A stretch of DNA of 64,000 nucleotides from [Phialemoniopsis] sp. UDSM-2020 (lineage: Eukaryota > Ascomycota > Sordariomycetes > Thyridiales > Thyridiaceae): contig JAEILZ010000003.1 of assembly GCA_018873225.1 (NCBI GenBank), positions 1,116,001 to 1,180,000 on the forward strand, read 5' to 3'. Shown here one piece after another: positions 1-10,361 of the stretch; the first letter of the stretch is position 1; every line of letters starts with the position of its first letter. The notes under the pieces are model-generated. The model made no database searches and had not been told where the DNA came from. It saw nothing but the letters and a program-made list of their open reading frames with translations. The translations under genes and the position numbers were made by a program.

Positions 1-1371
1 TCTTTCCGACGCACAAACTCGGCTATAACATCGACATTCACAGCTAGCCTGCCCCGCACGCTGTCTGGTATCATATCCTCGTCTCCTCCAGAGCCCCCAG
101 TCCGGAAACGACCAAGCCCTGCCGAGACCATCTTGAGCAACTTGGCACCGAGTAACATCACCTGGGGTGGCTCGACAGTTTTCGGAGGCCAGACCGAGAA
201 CCCGGGCACTGCCCGAACATCTCTATCAGATGACGACTACCGGCGCGATGAGTTGGTATCAATGGTAGCTATTGACGTGACGGTCCATACAGAGAACAGC
301 CGGCTCTTCAACGACGATGGATGGATGGCTACGCCGTTACTAGAGCCGAGTCACAACCCCATCTACGCGAGCTATCGATATGCCTATGCCGAGATGCTAC
401 AAATGTGGGGACAGCCTCTCGCCAGGCTAGAGATCATGAAGTTCAACGTCCTCAAGGACGATAGCATCGGCGCTTCGGGCGTCTTTGGCGACGACGCCAG
501 CGCCCACGAGTCCTTCGGCGTCGCCGAGAGTGTCCATAGTCACAGCCACAGTATTTCGAGCGCACCACCACAGACGGGCACTACATCGCCGACCCTCGTC
601 CTAGGCAACAAAAAGGAACAACTGCAGGCCCTCCTCGCCTCGGACCGCGGGCTCGACGTCACCGGGCTCTGCAGCCGGTGCGAGATGCAGCTCGAGCCCC
701 TCGAGTACACGGAGCACGGCACGCAGGTCGGCGGCGCCGTCGGCACCTGCCACCGCTGCCACCGCGCCCAGTCCCAGCTGCGCTGCGTCTACTGCACCGA
801 GCCCGTCGACGCGCTGTACCCGCCCTGCCTGGGCTGCGGCTGCGTCGCCCACGAGCACTGCCTCGCCGAGTGGCACGACATGGGCGAGACGGACTGCCCG
901 GCCGGCGACGAGTGCCGCTGCGTCGACGAGGCCGACAACGGGCACATCGAGACGTGGACCGCCATGCGCGCGCAGATGGCCATCGACGCCATGCGCGTGC
1001 GCGACGAGAACATGCGGCCCGTCGCGGGCCGCGGCGCCGGTGGCGGCGGCCTGCTCGGCCGGACTAGGAGGCGGTCCGTGCCCGCCGCCATCGGGCAGGG
1101 GCTCGACGCCGACGAGGAGGAGGAAGTGGCCGGGTACGACAGCCCGAGCGGCGGGAGCTTGTACGCCGGCGAGGACGGGAGGAATAACTGGGACGGCGTC
1201 AGCAGCGCGGCGCACCACCTACTCGCTGCGGGCGCGAGGGGGTCTGCGGTGGGTAAGCCTTCTCCGCTGGGCGCGGGCCAGTTGTCTGCGGCAAGGGAGA
1301 ACCTGGCTGCCAGGCTGCGGCCCTCTGCCCTGAGGCGGAGGTCTGGTAATGTGCTGCAGCGGAAGAACTAG
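1..1371 (+). CDS. SEA/GATOR2-type zinc-module protein, C-terminal part (Mtc5/WDR59-like), truncated at left edge
   Basis: The frame is open from base 1 to a TAG at 1369-1371, so this is the last 456 codons of a gene that starts outside the window. A segment reading YAEMLQMWGQPLARLEIMKF is followed (about residues 224-305) by a Cys/His zinc module: CSRC, then CHRCHR, CVYC, CLGCGCVAHEHC, and a final CPAGDECRC. That order of CxxC pairs, an H..H pair and a terminal CxC resembles the C-terminal RING/zinc-ribbon of SEA (GATOR2) subunits, which regulate TORC1 at the vacuole. The Mtc5/Sea3 (WDR59) type fits best, but Sea2 or Sea4 types or another RING-ending trafficking protein are not excluded, because the WD40 part is outside the window. 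The tail after the zinc module is low-complexity, Gly/Arg-rich and acidic. The gene converges with VPS34 across about 290 bp. Confidence 0.6.
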   Translation, partial: SFRRTNSAITSTFTASLPRTLSGIISSSPPEPPVRKRPSPAETILSNLAPSNITWGGSTVFGGQTENPGTARTSLSDDDYRRDELVSMVAIDVTVHTENSRLFNDDGWMATPLLEPSHNPIYASYRYAYAEMLQMWGQPLARLEIMKFNVLKDDSIGASGVFGDDASAHESFGVAESVHSHSHSISSAPPQTGTTSPTLVLGNKKEQLQALLASDRGLDVTGLCSRCEMQLEPLEYTEHGTQVGGAVGTCHRCHRAQSQLRCVYCTEPVDALYPPCLGCGCVAHEHCLAEWHDMGETDCPAGDECRCVDEADNGHIETWTAMRAQMAIDAMRVRDENMRPVAGRGAGGGGLLGRTRRRSVPAAIGQGLDADEEEEVAGYDSPSGGSLYAGEDGRNNWDGVSSAAHHLLAAGARGSAVGKPSPLGAGQLSAARENLAARLRPSALRRRSGNVLQRKN

Positions 1372-1658
1372 AGTTTTGTGTTGGATTCGAAGGAGCGTGC
1401 TGTATTACATCTATTTCATCTTGCGGAGTTTTGACGGAGTATTGTACCTGGGTGTAGCGAACATCCCTTTATTTGTACACTATACATGTTCATCATCTTG
1501 ACTGCACTTGGCGTCGCTTGCGTCCATATCCTGAGCGATGCATTTGGGCTTGACGAATGCTACATTTCTCACTTGCGTTATGCACATCTTAGAAAATCTG
1601 GATTGTATGATTTGAACTCAGGCCACCAACGCCATGCTACCTAAAAACATATGTGCTT

Positions 1659-4406
1659 TTACGCCCTGAAGGCCTGTACAAACTCATGCAGCCTATCAAT
1701 CACGACGGGCACGATGGCATTGAGATTATCGTCAATGACCCTCTCAAAGTGGCGGATGGCGTCCTCTTCGGACAGCTCGAGGTGGAACCTGTCCTTGACC
1801 TTTAGCACTGCCTTGTCGGGCTCGAGCCGGATGTCCGGGATGTTGGCGTCGACCATGAGACTGAAGAGGTTGAGGATGAGGTTGCTCGACTTGCGCAGGG
1901 CCGAGTAGGCGAGGAAACAGTACTGGCGGAACTGGCGGTAGGGCTCGGAGCCGCTACCGCCCATGGCGTCGACCATCTCCTTGGACAGCTTCATGGCCGG
2001 GGCAAAGGGCTTTGGGTCGCGGCCGAGGATGAAGCCAAAGTCGATGTGGAAGAAGTGGCCGTCGGGCGCGAGGAGCAGGTTGTCGAGGTGGCGGTCGCCG
2101 ACGCCGAGGATGTAGGTGATGACGCAGTAGCCGGCGCACGACTTGACAAAGGTGTCGAGGGTCTCCTTGCGGAGGCCCAGGGGCGCGCGGTCGTCCGGGT
2201 TGTTCTGCTTGAGGTAGGCGAGGGCCGGGTTGTTCCTGTACTTGGAGGTGATGCCCTGGAAGCTCATGGACGAGACGAACTGGGTCAGGCCCGCGCTGGT
2301 GCTGGTGGCCAGGATCTTGTACGGCGATAGCTTGAGATCCAGGTTCTCTTTCTGGAGGAGCTGGTCCATGAGCGTGATGATCTGGATGACGAGTTGATCC
2401 TGCCGCAAGTCATCGCCAGTCTTGAACAGAATGGGGTATTTCCGTCCGCTGGACGTTTTGAACGACACCTTGATGGGGTGCAGGGAGGACTTGAAGACGA
2501 CAGTATCCTCAGGCGCCACGCCGACGATTTCTATTGATGGGTCGAGCGGGAGTGGGAGAGGAGGATCAATGTTGACGAGCTCGTTCTTCGGGTCTGCCAA
2601 GAAATGCTTGACACGCTCCGAGCGCCGTGCTATCGACTCGTTCGATTCCTTGATCTCGCCAGAGATTTTGGAGAGGATGGCGATCCACTCCGCCTGCCGC
2701 AGCAGGATCTTGCGCGTATCCTTACCGCCGGGTAACCTCTCCAGCTCCATCATAAAGTCGTAGGCTACCTTGCGGAAGATCTTGCGATATTCAGGGCCTT
2801 GCTCTTGGCTCTTGTCCTCGCACTCGACCATCAGATACCAGTAGAAGTAGTTGCCCAGCATAAAGTTATGTGCTGCTCGTGAGATGAGAAACCGGGCGAG
2901 CGAAGAATCGTGCGTGGCCTCCTGGTTGTTCTCAGTAGAAATATGTTCGAACTTGAGAGCCTGCACCAGCTGCAGCAGATAGAGCAATAGTTCATGATCG
3001 TCGGCTTTTCGTAGGCGCTCGACCGCAAAGGCCCGGACAGCTTGATTATCAAACGTAGGCCCTAACAACTCGAGGGCATCGTCCACGTCGATGTCGGTCC
3101 ATCTGCCGAGAACCTGCACCGCCTGTTTGGACTCGCTGAGGTCCTGCCAGTTGACTGACTTGACGAACTTGGTGAGTGCCCTCTTGTCCCTTGTAAGATG
3201 GTAGCGGAACTTCCAAACAAGATCCTTCTCCTCGGGGGTGAGCGGGTGTGCTGGAGAATACGACATGATCATGTTCAGTTCGTCTCGGACTTTGGCATTC
3301 GGCTTGAGGTCCTTGTCCAGTATGCCCTGGCGATGCTGACTTCGGACAAGCCGACGGTGCTTGCTCTCTGCCGGGTTGTCTCTTGCCCCAACCTCGGGGT
3401 CATAGACTCTTATCAGCCGGCTGCCAAAGCCACCTCCAGCCTCCCCCAGACTGTTGATACCAGGCCCAAATTGAACTTCGGGAGGTGGTTTCAGGATGAT
3501 GTTGGATTGTGACGAAGACATGTGCTGTAGAGAAGAGATGGGAGGCGGCGGGTATTCGTGGTCTGCGAATACAATTGGAAAATCAAAACGAGGCAGTTCG
3601 ACATTGAGCATGAATCTTGATGGCCCCGGTCGCTGCTCCACGGCATCATTGCTTAGACCTTGACCTTCGTCCTCGCCAGCCGTGCCGTTTTGCCCAGTGC
3701 GCTGTCGCTGTAAAGTCTTCAAGGAGTTCTTGGCAGCCTGTAGCCCGCGCTTCTCAAACCCTCGAAAGACCAACTGGTCCAGCCATTCGACCTTGGGTAT
3801 CTCTCCCATCTCGTGTTTCTTAAACAGCCGCTCCATGCGCTCGAGCTCTTCCGTATCCTTGTCCACGGTCGCTGCCTCGCCCTTCTTCGACCCACTCCTC
3901 TTCTTGGGAGGCTTTGCTGGCGTGGTCGAGTTGTCATTTCCGTCTGCCTTTTGTTGCCTGTGGACAAAGCACTTCTGTCTGCCTTTCTGCAGCTGGTTAT
4001 CCTTATCGAAGAGAGGAAGAGTTGTCCCGCCAAAGGGAATGGAGTGGCCCTGCGCCTGCTTGCCACCTGTGGGGGATAAATCCCACAATGTGATGGCAAG
4101 GTGCGAGTTGATCGGAAGGCTTGCGTACTTTATAGGAAGGGTGAGCCACTCATTCCATTTCCTCTCCGATCTGAACGCCTTATACGCGGTCTGGACGGGC
4201 ACCGTCAACGGTTTCGATCCGGCCCAGACTTGGACTGTCGCATAGAGGTCCGAGTTCGCATGGGCGTTCGATCCTACATGCCGCAAGTCCGACTTCTCGA
4301 GAAGAGTTGAGTGGAGGTATGGAGTCTCGTCGCCTTCGAGGTTGATGATGCGAATGCTGACCGGGTAGTCGAGAGCATCCGAGCTCGCGAAGGAGAAGGG
4401 CTCCAT
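1659..4406 (-). CDS. VPS34: Class III phosphatidylinositol 3-kinase Vps34
   Basis: A single open exon encodes 915 aa from the ATG at 4406-4404. This start (MEPFSFASS) is chosen over a 37-codon upstream in-frame extension because the family begins here, with the C2 domain directly after it. Vps34 makes PI3P from phosphatidylinositol for endosomal sorting and autophagy. Visible are an N-terminal C2 domain (about 13-190), the helical PIK domain in the middle, and a C-terminal kinase domain with GDDLRQDQ near residue 662, the catalytic DRH at 771-773 in GVGDRHLDN, and the DFG Asp at 789 in HIDFGFILGRDPKP. Length matches fungal orthologues (yeast 875 aa). A Lys/Ser-rich insert sits between the C2 and helical domains. 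It is divergent from NSE4, with about 500 bp between the start codons. Identification is firm. Confidence 0.96.
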   Translation of the reverse strand: MEPFSFASSDALDYPVSIRIINLEGDETPYLHSTLLEKSDLRHVGSNAHANSDLYATVQVWAGSKPLTVPVQTAYKAFRSERKWNEWLTLPIKYASLPINSHLAITLWDLSPTGGKQAQGHSIPFGGTTLPLFDKDNQLQKGRQKCFVHRQQKADGNDNSTTPAKPPKKRSGSKKGEAATVDKDTEELERMERLFKKHEMGEIPKVEWLDQLVFRGFEKRGLQAAKNSLKTLQRQRTGQNGTAGEDEGQGLSNDAVEQRPGPSRFMLNVELPRFDFPIVFADHEYPPPPISSLQHMSSSQSNIILKPPPEVQFGPGINSLGEAGGGFGSRLIRVYDPEVGARDNPAESKHRRLVRSQHRQGILDKDLKPNAKVRDELNMIMSYSPAHPLTPEEKDLVWKFRYHLTRDKRALTKFVKSVNWQDLSESKQAVQVLGRWTDIDVDDALELLGPTFDNQAVRAFAVERLRKADDHELLLYLLQLVQALKFEHISTENNQEATHDSSLARFLISRAAHNFMLGNYFYWYLMVECEDKSQEQGPEYRKIFRKVAYDFMMELERLPGGKDTRKILLRQAEWIAILSKISGEIKESNESIARRSERVKHFLADPKNELVNIDPPLPLPLDPSIEIVGVAPEDTVVFKSSLHPIKVSFKTSSGRKYPILFKTGDDLRQDQLVIQIITLMDQLLQKENLDLKLSPYKILATSTSAGLTQFVSSMSFQGITSKYRNNPALAYLKQNNPDDRAPLGLRKETLDTFVKSCAGYCVITYILGVGDRHLDNLLLAPDGHFFHIDFGFILGRDPKPFAPAMKLSKEMVDAMGGSGSEPYRQFRQYCFLAYSALRKSSNLILNLFSLMVDANIPDIRLEPDKAVLKVKDRFHLELSEEDAIRHFERVIDDNLNAIVPVVIDRLHEFVQAFRA

Positions 4407-4904
4407 TGCGCCGGGTTGAATCTGGCAGATTTTTCTCGAATTCAGGATCCCATTTGTCGGCCAAAGTCTTGTACTCTTGTGATGAGAGTGAGAGATAAGT
4501 GCCTCATCCGAGGCCAATGTGGTCAGCGGACAAGAAGCAACGAGGTGAGCTCACATGCACCTGCGACATCATCGCCAACTGCTGCAACCTAGTTCTGATA
4601 GCGATAACAGTGGTGGGGCGCGGGTGTTGGAGCTACGTGACCCACCTGTACATCCCCTCTGAACAGCCATTTTACAGGGGCAGGTACAGGCCATTACCCC
4701 CACCCCCCACGTTAATTCAGCAAGTCGCGTCTTCATTTATCAGCGCGTTTCCCTTTATCGCGAGCATCAAATCATTGACACCTGGAGGACAAAGGCAGCA
4801 AACCACTGCCAGCCCTATGTACAATCTATCTTTTGTCAAAAGGACATAGCACGACTCGTCATCCTCATAACACAATCCTCCTGGTATAGGATTACACTTC
4901 CAAA
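4407..4904. promoter_or_regulatory. Divergent promoter region of VPS34 and NSE4
   Basis: Gene-free stretch of 498 bp between two start codons facing away from each other. It contains a C-rich run near 4695-4710 and, close to NSE4, a ten-codon upstream ORF at 4817-4849. No clear TATA box was seen. Confidence 0.6.
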
Positions 4905-6136
4905 ATGCCTCGCCATGAGCCGGACTCCGACGATTCGGATGGGTACGATCCTGAGCAGCCCATTGCTCAGCGTCGAGAGATTCAGCGCGGCATGCGCAGC
5001 CTCATCAATACGACAAACGAGTACCAGGATGACTTCCTTGAGGCCAAGCCTCACATGTTCGACAAGATTTTGCATGAGTCAGACAGTCTCCTAAAGCAGG
5101 CTAAACAAACCTCGGAAGCTGCGATCGATGCTAGGTTGATGCTCCAGATTTCGGAGCTGTCGTACAAAAGGAGTCTAAGGTGGACTTCGGGTAATTTGGG
5201 AAACGGTGTTGATGTCGATGAGTTCGTCTCGAAATGCATAACGTACATGCGTCACGGGAGGGGGATTGGCGATGATAACGCGGCCGAGCTGTCTAGCACC
5301 CAGCGACAAAGGAGGACGACGAGCAATAGAGGGGCGATAGGAGGCGATGATGATGATGACGACGGGGAAGTTGGAGATGAAGGCGATATGCTGAACTGGG
5401 CTCATCTCGGCCGGTTTGCATGTGTACCACATATCTCTAGACCTGCGGTTCCGGGCTTTCTCCTTGGCCCGTTATCCGTGGAAAAGAAAACCCGCAAGAT
5501 CACCAAAAGAACTGCGCCCTTGAAGCTAAGGGATCTGAAGGAGGTCAGGCCGGAGGTATTGAGGACCGAGGACCTCGCCAAGGCGGAGAAGAGCGACCTG
5601 ACAGCTATCTGTACCAAGATCTTCAAGCGACTTCTCAAGTACCAGTCAGATGCACAAGAAGCTGTCACAAACGAACTCGGGGCACTGGGCGATGACTACA
5701 GCGACGAGGACTCCCGCAAGCTGATGGATAAATACGCACTACGGAGCACTGGTGGCATTGACTTGCTCAGATTCGTTGTCAATCCACACTCATTCGGCCA
5801 AACCGTCGAGAATATGTTCTATGTCAGCTTCCTGATACGGGACGGCAAGATTGGGATCGAATATGATGATGATGAGCTACCCGCTCTCTGTAAGTTGCAG
5901 AGTCCCGTCGCTTCTGTCAGGCTTGACACGCTAACAAGTGCAAAGATCCCATTGATGCCGGAGATGACGATGCCCCTGGCCAGCGAGCCGGGGCAATGAA
6001 GCACCAAGCTGTCATGTCCATGGACATGCCTACATGGCGGGAGGTTATAAAGGCTTTCAATATCAAAGAACCGATTATTGAGCACAGGAAAGAGCAGGCA
6101 ACTAATGGACCGGGTGCCAAGGGCTGGTACAGCTAG
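4905..6136 (+). CDS. NSE4: SMC5/6 complex kleisin subunit Nse4
   Basis: Two exons, 4905-5889 and 5946-6136, give 391 aa. The 56-nt intron has a GTAAGT donor at 5890, a CTAAC branch at 5931 and a CAAAG acceptor at 5945. Splicing replaces a short unspliced tail by LPALYPIDAG... and then by the conserved Nse4 C-terminal region QAVMSMDMPTWREVIKAFNI followed by KEPIIEHR. The N-terminus carries the Nse4 signature (YDPEQP, then REIQRGMRSLINTTNEYQDD). Nse4 bridges the heads of Smc5 and Smc6 together with Nse1 and Nse3, and acts in DNA repair and replication-fork restart in the nucleus. An acidic run (DDDDDDGEVGDEGD) separates the N-terminal part from the central region. Length matches human NSMCE4A (385 aa). 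Confidence 0.93.
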
Positions 6137-6959
6137 GTCGTGTGTAATCGCTCTATCCACCTCCCATACTTTGTATTCTTTCGATACCCATATTATATCT
6201 TAACGACTGACGAGATCTGCCACTATGCTACTAAAATGCGGAGTTGCTGAAACTCTGTCGGGACCTCCAATAGATGCCATTTCGACAGACACCGGCTCTT
6301 CATGATCATGCGCTATGCTGCAGCCTCTGCCGACAACTATCTACCGAGGGGGGGCCCAATGACCTTCACAAAGTCGTAGATGTCTCAGCCAAGTCACGAA
6401 TCGTATTGATAAGGTGTAGTACATCTCTCTATTTTTACCCATTCAAGTGTCAAGTGGTGCTATTCGCCTGGATTCAACAATCCATGGAGGTACGTTATGC
6501 TGACACAAAGCAACAGTGGTGATTGTTACATTGCTTCACTTGCTTGCAGCCTGCTACCAATGTGAGAATCATTCGACGGTGTCTTTTCCAAAAAGACAAA
6601 GTGAAATTGAATCTGAATTGAAAACTGAGTGAATGACTGGCTATTCACTTGACCTAGCCATTGTCCAATTCACCCTATTGTCAACTCACTTCCTTGCCAG
6701 CCTACTTAAACCTCCTCCCCATCCCTTCTCGATAATTTATCTTGATCTCCTACAACTATTTGTTTTCGAGACAAGCTTTCCAAAGGTTGATCCTTCTTTA
6801 CTCCAAGTCAACTGTCTTGTCACACAGAACAATCATCAGTTGCCTATCCTTAACTTGCTGGATCTCGCAATTCAAATTTCGTTTTCGATACCCCCATCAG
6901 TTCCCTCCTCGGTTCCACAACTTCAACTTTTCGCTCTTCAGGTTTTCCCATCATCCAAC
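6137..6959. other. Intergenic region before the coiled-coil gene
   Basis: About 820 bp with no supported gene. The last 250 bp are pyrimidine-rich and look like the 5' leader of the gene at 6960; TACTTAAAC near 6703 is a weak TATA-like site. The long open frame that crosses this leader has no coding character. Confidence 0.5.
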
Positions 6960-9900
6960 ATGGCGTCCGCCGGAGTTCCCGTTCTCTTCCCTCTGCCCCC
7001 GCAGGCAGCGACCAGCCAGTCCCCGCCGAGCCCTACCGGTCGCAAGAGATACCGAGATGTTGAGGATGATACTGAGGAACCTACGTCGAAGCGCAACAAG
7101 GAGGATCACAATGATGTTCAGAATGCTGACCCTGTGGGTAAGACTTGTCCTCTCTACCACCTTTACTGAACATCATCACTTCCTTGCTTGCCCTATTCCA
7201 ATATATATACACATTGTTATCACTACAGCAAACAACTCCATCTCATTCAACCCATCTAGAGCAACTCTGGCTCTGTGTAAGAAATCAGTTTCGAAGAGAT
7301 GCTAACATGGCTTCAGTGGCTGTAGGTCAACTCATAGACTGCATCGGCTTCAACCCAGAGAGCATCGAGTACGTTGACTGGAAGAACCGACAGGTCGGAC
7401 GCTGCCTTGCCGACTACAAGCCTCCTTCGAGCACTGTCTCTATCGACAGTTCGTCCAAGACCTGTGACGACAAGCCCCTTCGCACAGAGGCTTTCGCCAT
7501 TCTTCCCGTGGAGAGCATCGACGGCAGCACTGGCAGGACCATTCCTGGCACCGGTGTGCTCAAAGCTATTGCTATCCCTGCGGAAGAGTGCGATGCGGTT
7601 CACAGCTTCATCATGGCCGCTGCTACCGTTCCCGGAAAGGGTGCCAACCAGCAGGACCCGATGATTCGCAGCCTCTGCGTCCAGCTCGAGGCCCAGAAGA
7701 AGCAGACGGAGGACTTCAAGCGCCGACTCGAGGTCATCCAGAAGAAAAAGGTCACATCCAACGTCCTTAATTTCGCCAGAACCAAGACTGCGGCCGTCTC
7801 TGCCCAGGAGCGGATCAAGCAGCTCGAGGGTCGTCTCGCCGCTCAAGACAGCGAGATTAGCCAGAAAGCCAACGAGCTCCAGGCTCTCAAGGCAAACTGC
7901 GCTGAGAAGGACGAGAAGATCAGGCTGCTCGAGATCCAACTTCAGAGCGTCCCACAGGGTGATCAAACCATCTGGGAGAAGAACATGGAGCTACAGGCTG
8001 CAGCAGACAGGATCGACGAGCTCCAGAAGCTGAACAAGGAGCTGACCCAGGCGGTTGAGGCCAGTGACAACCGCGTCAATGCCAACGCTGAGTCTCTTGC
8101 AAAGGCCAGCGGCATGATCAGCTCGCTGAACGAGGACAACCACCAAAAGGCAGAGCTGATCCACAATCTCGTTAACAGCAACAAGAAACTCCAGGCGGAT
8201 AAAGATCAGGCCGATCATAAATGCGGCACTGCAACTGAAATGGCTCATTCTTTCCGCCACGAGCTTCAGGCCAAGAACGAGCGGTGCGCCACCCTCGAGG
8301 CCGAGGCTGCGCAATACCAGCAGCAGATCAACATGCTGTCTTCACAGACCGCTGGTACATCCACAGATCTTACTGAAGAGAATACGAAGCTGAAGGAAGA
8401 GGTCGGCCGCTTGAACGATCAGGTGGCTCAGCAGGCCATCCTTTGCAACGATCTTGTTGCCCAGCCGAAGGCGCGCAATGCGGAGCTGGAGCAAGCCAAG
8501 GAAGTGGCTTCCAAGGTCGATCAAGAGGTTGCAGAGCTGGGAACGCTGCAGGCCAACATGGCCACACATACCCAGGCACTCAACAAGGCGAACGAGAAAC
8601 TGACCGACGCGAAGAATGCTTACGAAAAGCAGACGGAGGAGTTGGGAACGCTGCGGGCCGACCTGGCCGCACATACCCAGTCCCTGACCAAAGCCGATGA
8701 GCAGGTCGCCATCGCCAAAGAAGCCCACGACAAGCAGACGAAGGAGCTGGAGGAGTGCAAGCAGAGCCTTGCAACTTCCATGGAGCGCCTCGAGGCAGCA
8801 AACACTGCCCGAAATGAAGCGACCTCTCAGCTAGAGGAGGTCACCAGCAAGCTCAACAAGGCCGCAAAGAAGGCCAAATCTGCCAGGAAGAAGTCCCAGG
8901 CTGTGATCAACAAGCTCACAAAGGAGTACGACGCCAAGGTCTTGGAGCTCGAGGCCATCAAGGCCTTGGATACGGAGCCGCGACGTCTCGCCCGGGAGTT
9001 TGCTGCTTGGCAGAACGCGGCCACCGAAGAATACAAGGCCCTCGCGGAAGACCGCGAGAAATGCGTTGCGGACTCGAACGAACTATTTGCGGGATACCAG
9101 GAGCTGCACGGAAAATACTACGAGCACCGCGATGCATACGAACTTTTCAAAGAACTCGCTCTTGAAGACATGCACCGTCTTGAGAGCCTGGTCCAGAGAT
9201 TGCAGGAGAAAAATGACGAGCTTGAGAGCGAATGCAAGAAACTCAAGAAGAACAAAGGAACGTCTGCCGGAAACGGCAAGACTCGTCGCATCGATTTCGC
9301 GACAACAAAGGCGGCACAGCCCGTTACTCGAATTCCCGAGAACGTCGAGTCCACAGGACTCGACGATGAGAACAAAGACGAGGATCTTGGCCGAATTCAG
9401 CTGCTAGAGCGAGAGTTGCTACGCTCCGAGAAATACTCTTGGGCCAAGCGCGAGGAGTACCTAAATGCCATAAAGATGGACACCGCCCACAAGGAGGCCA
9501 ACAGGCTCATGAACCACCAGCTCATCGAGCAGACACGAAAGACGGCGCAGTGGAAAGCCCGAGCACTATCCTCCGGCTACCAGAATCCAAGCTTGCCAAA
9601 GGTGTGCAAGCAGACACCTACCAACCCTGCTATCGAAGCCAAGCAGCAGGCACACAACGCCTCTGTCGGTCAGAGCATCGCTCCGACACCTCCAAAGCCA
9701 AAGAAGGGCATCAACCACATGAAGGCTGCCCGTGACACTTCGCCCAAGTCGAGTGCCACCAAATACACGACTCCCAACACGCGCACCCTTTTTGCCACAC
9801 TCCCCACGCCCCCTACCACTCCATCTCCGGAGCCCCAGATCGAGCTGCCGAGCCAGACTCCAGTCCCGGAGGACTTGCGCTTTACCCGCGTCCCCGATCC

Positions 9901-10159
9901 GAGTTTGGACGTGCACGAGCTCGCTGCCGCGCTGAACGAGCTCCTCCCCTTCGCCTACGATAAGGCGACCAACCCATTCTACAGCGTCAAGGAGTTCGTG
10001 CTGAGAGCCACCCAGGGAGACCTATCCCTTTACCTGCGGGACACCAGAGAGTCCCGCGAGGCACGCGACAAGGTCGAGCGTCGCATGCGAAAGAAGGAGA
10101 GGGATTGTACTCGCCAGCTTGAGACCCAGGCCAGACTCGCGGACCCTTGCCATCAATAG
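6960..10159 (+). CDS. Large coiled-coil protein of unknown function
   Basis: Exons 6960-7137 and 7317-10159 encode about 1006 aa. The ATG at 6960 follows a pyrimidine-rich leader. The GTAAGA donor at 7138 and the acceptor at 7316 (CTAAC branch at 7302) join in phase. The first 60 residues are Pro/Ser-rich, with a basic nuclear-signal-like patch (GRKRYRDVEDD...TSKRNK). A short globular segment (VGQLIDCIGFNPESIEYVDW) follows, then roughly 600 residues of heptad-rich Glu/Lys/Leu coiled coil including a 105-bp tandem repeat at 8534-8743. A Pro/Ser/Thr-rich linker and a charged tail close the protein. The frame ends at an amber codon (10157-10159), but the same frame stays open and coding-like for 45 more codons. 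The family was not recognised; the architecture suggests a structural or tethering protein, which is inference only. Confidence 0.75.
8534..8743 (+). repeat. Tandem 105-bp coding repeat (two 35-codon copies)
   Basis: Copy 1 (8534-8638) starts ELGTLQANMATHTQALNKAN and copy 2 (8639-8743) starts ELGTLRADLAAHTQSLTKAD. They are in phase and about two-thirds identical in protein. A third, weaker copy may begin at 8744 (ELEECKQSLATSMERLE). Thirty-five residues is five heptads, so the duplication keeps coiled-coil register. Confidence 0.85.
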
Positions 10160-10297
10160 GAAGGATTGAGCAAGCGGGACCAGCGCATGTTACTGAAGCA
10201 CTGGGGACTCGCGGACACCCCGGAGAGCGACCGAGCGAAGCAGTTCGCGCCATACGCAGAGGCGTGGAACGTCCCGAACCCTTTCGTGGTTGTCTAA
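10160..10297 (+). other. Coding-like extension in frame after an amber stop
   Basis: After the TAG at 10157-10159 the same frame stays open for 45 codons to a TAA at 10295-10297. About 38 of the 45 third positions are G or C, as in the gene itself, and the product (LSKRDQRMLLKHWGLADTPE and onward) looks like normal protein. No intron with acceptable sites and correct phase removes the TAG: the natural-looking pair GTACTC at 10107 with AATAG at 10159 is 53 nt long and creates a TGA. Options are stop readthrough, a nonsense mutation, a sequence error, or a non-canonical intron. Confidence 0.6.
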
Positions 10298-10361
10298 GCG
10301 GAGGACATCTTTATTTCTCGCCGTCCGCGATAGCATACAAGGAGCGGTAACACCTACGACA

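Noticed and set aside
601..1218. Long minus-strand frame of 205 codons
   Set aside because: Antisense shadow of the GC-rich zinc-module coding sequence; no start context or family.
1570..1640. B-box-like GAGTTCAAATC on the minus strand next to GGTAGCATGGCG
   Set aside because: The A- and B-box-like motifs are only a few bases apart, too close for a tRNA.
6633..6959. Upstream extension of the coiled-coil gene start
   Set aside because: Pyrimidine-rich leader with no codon bias; ATG at 6960 begins the coding-like sequence.
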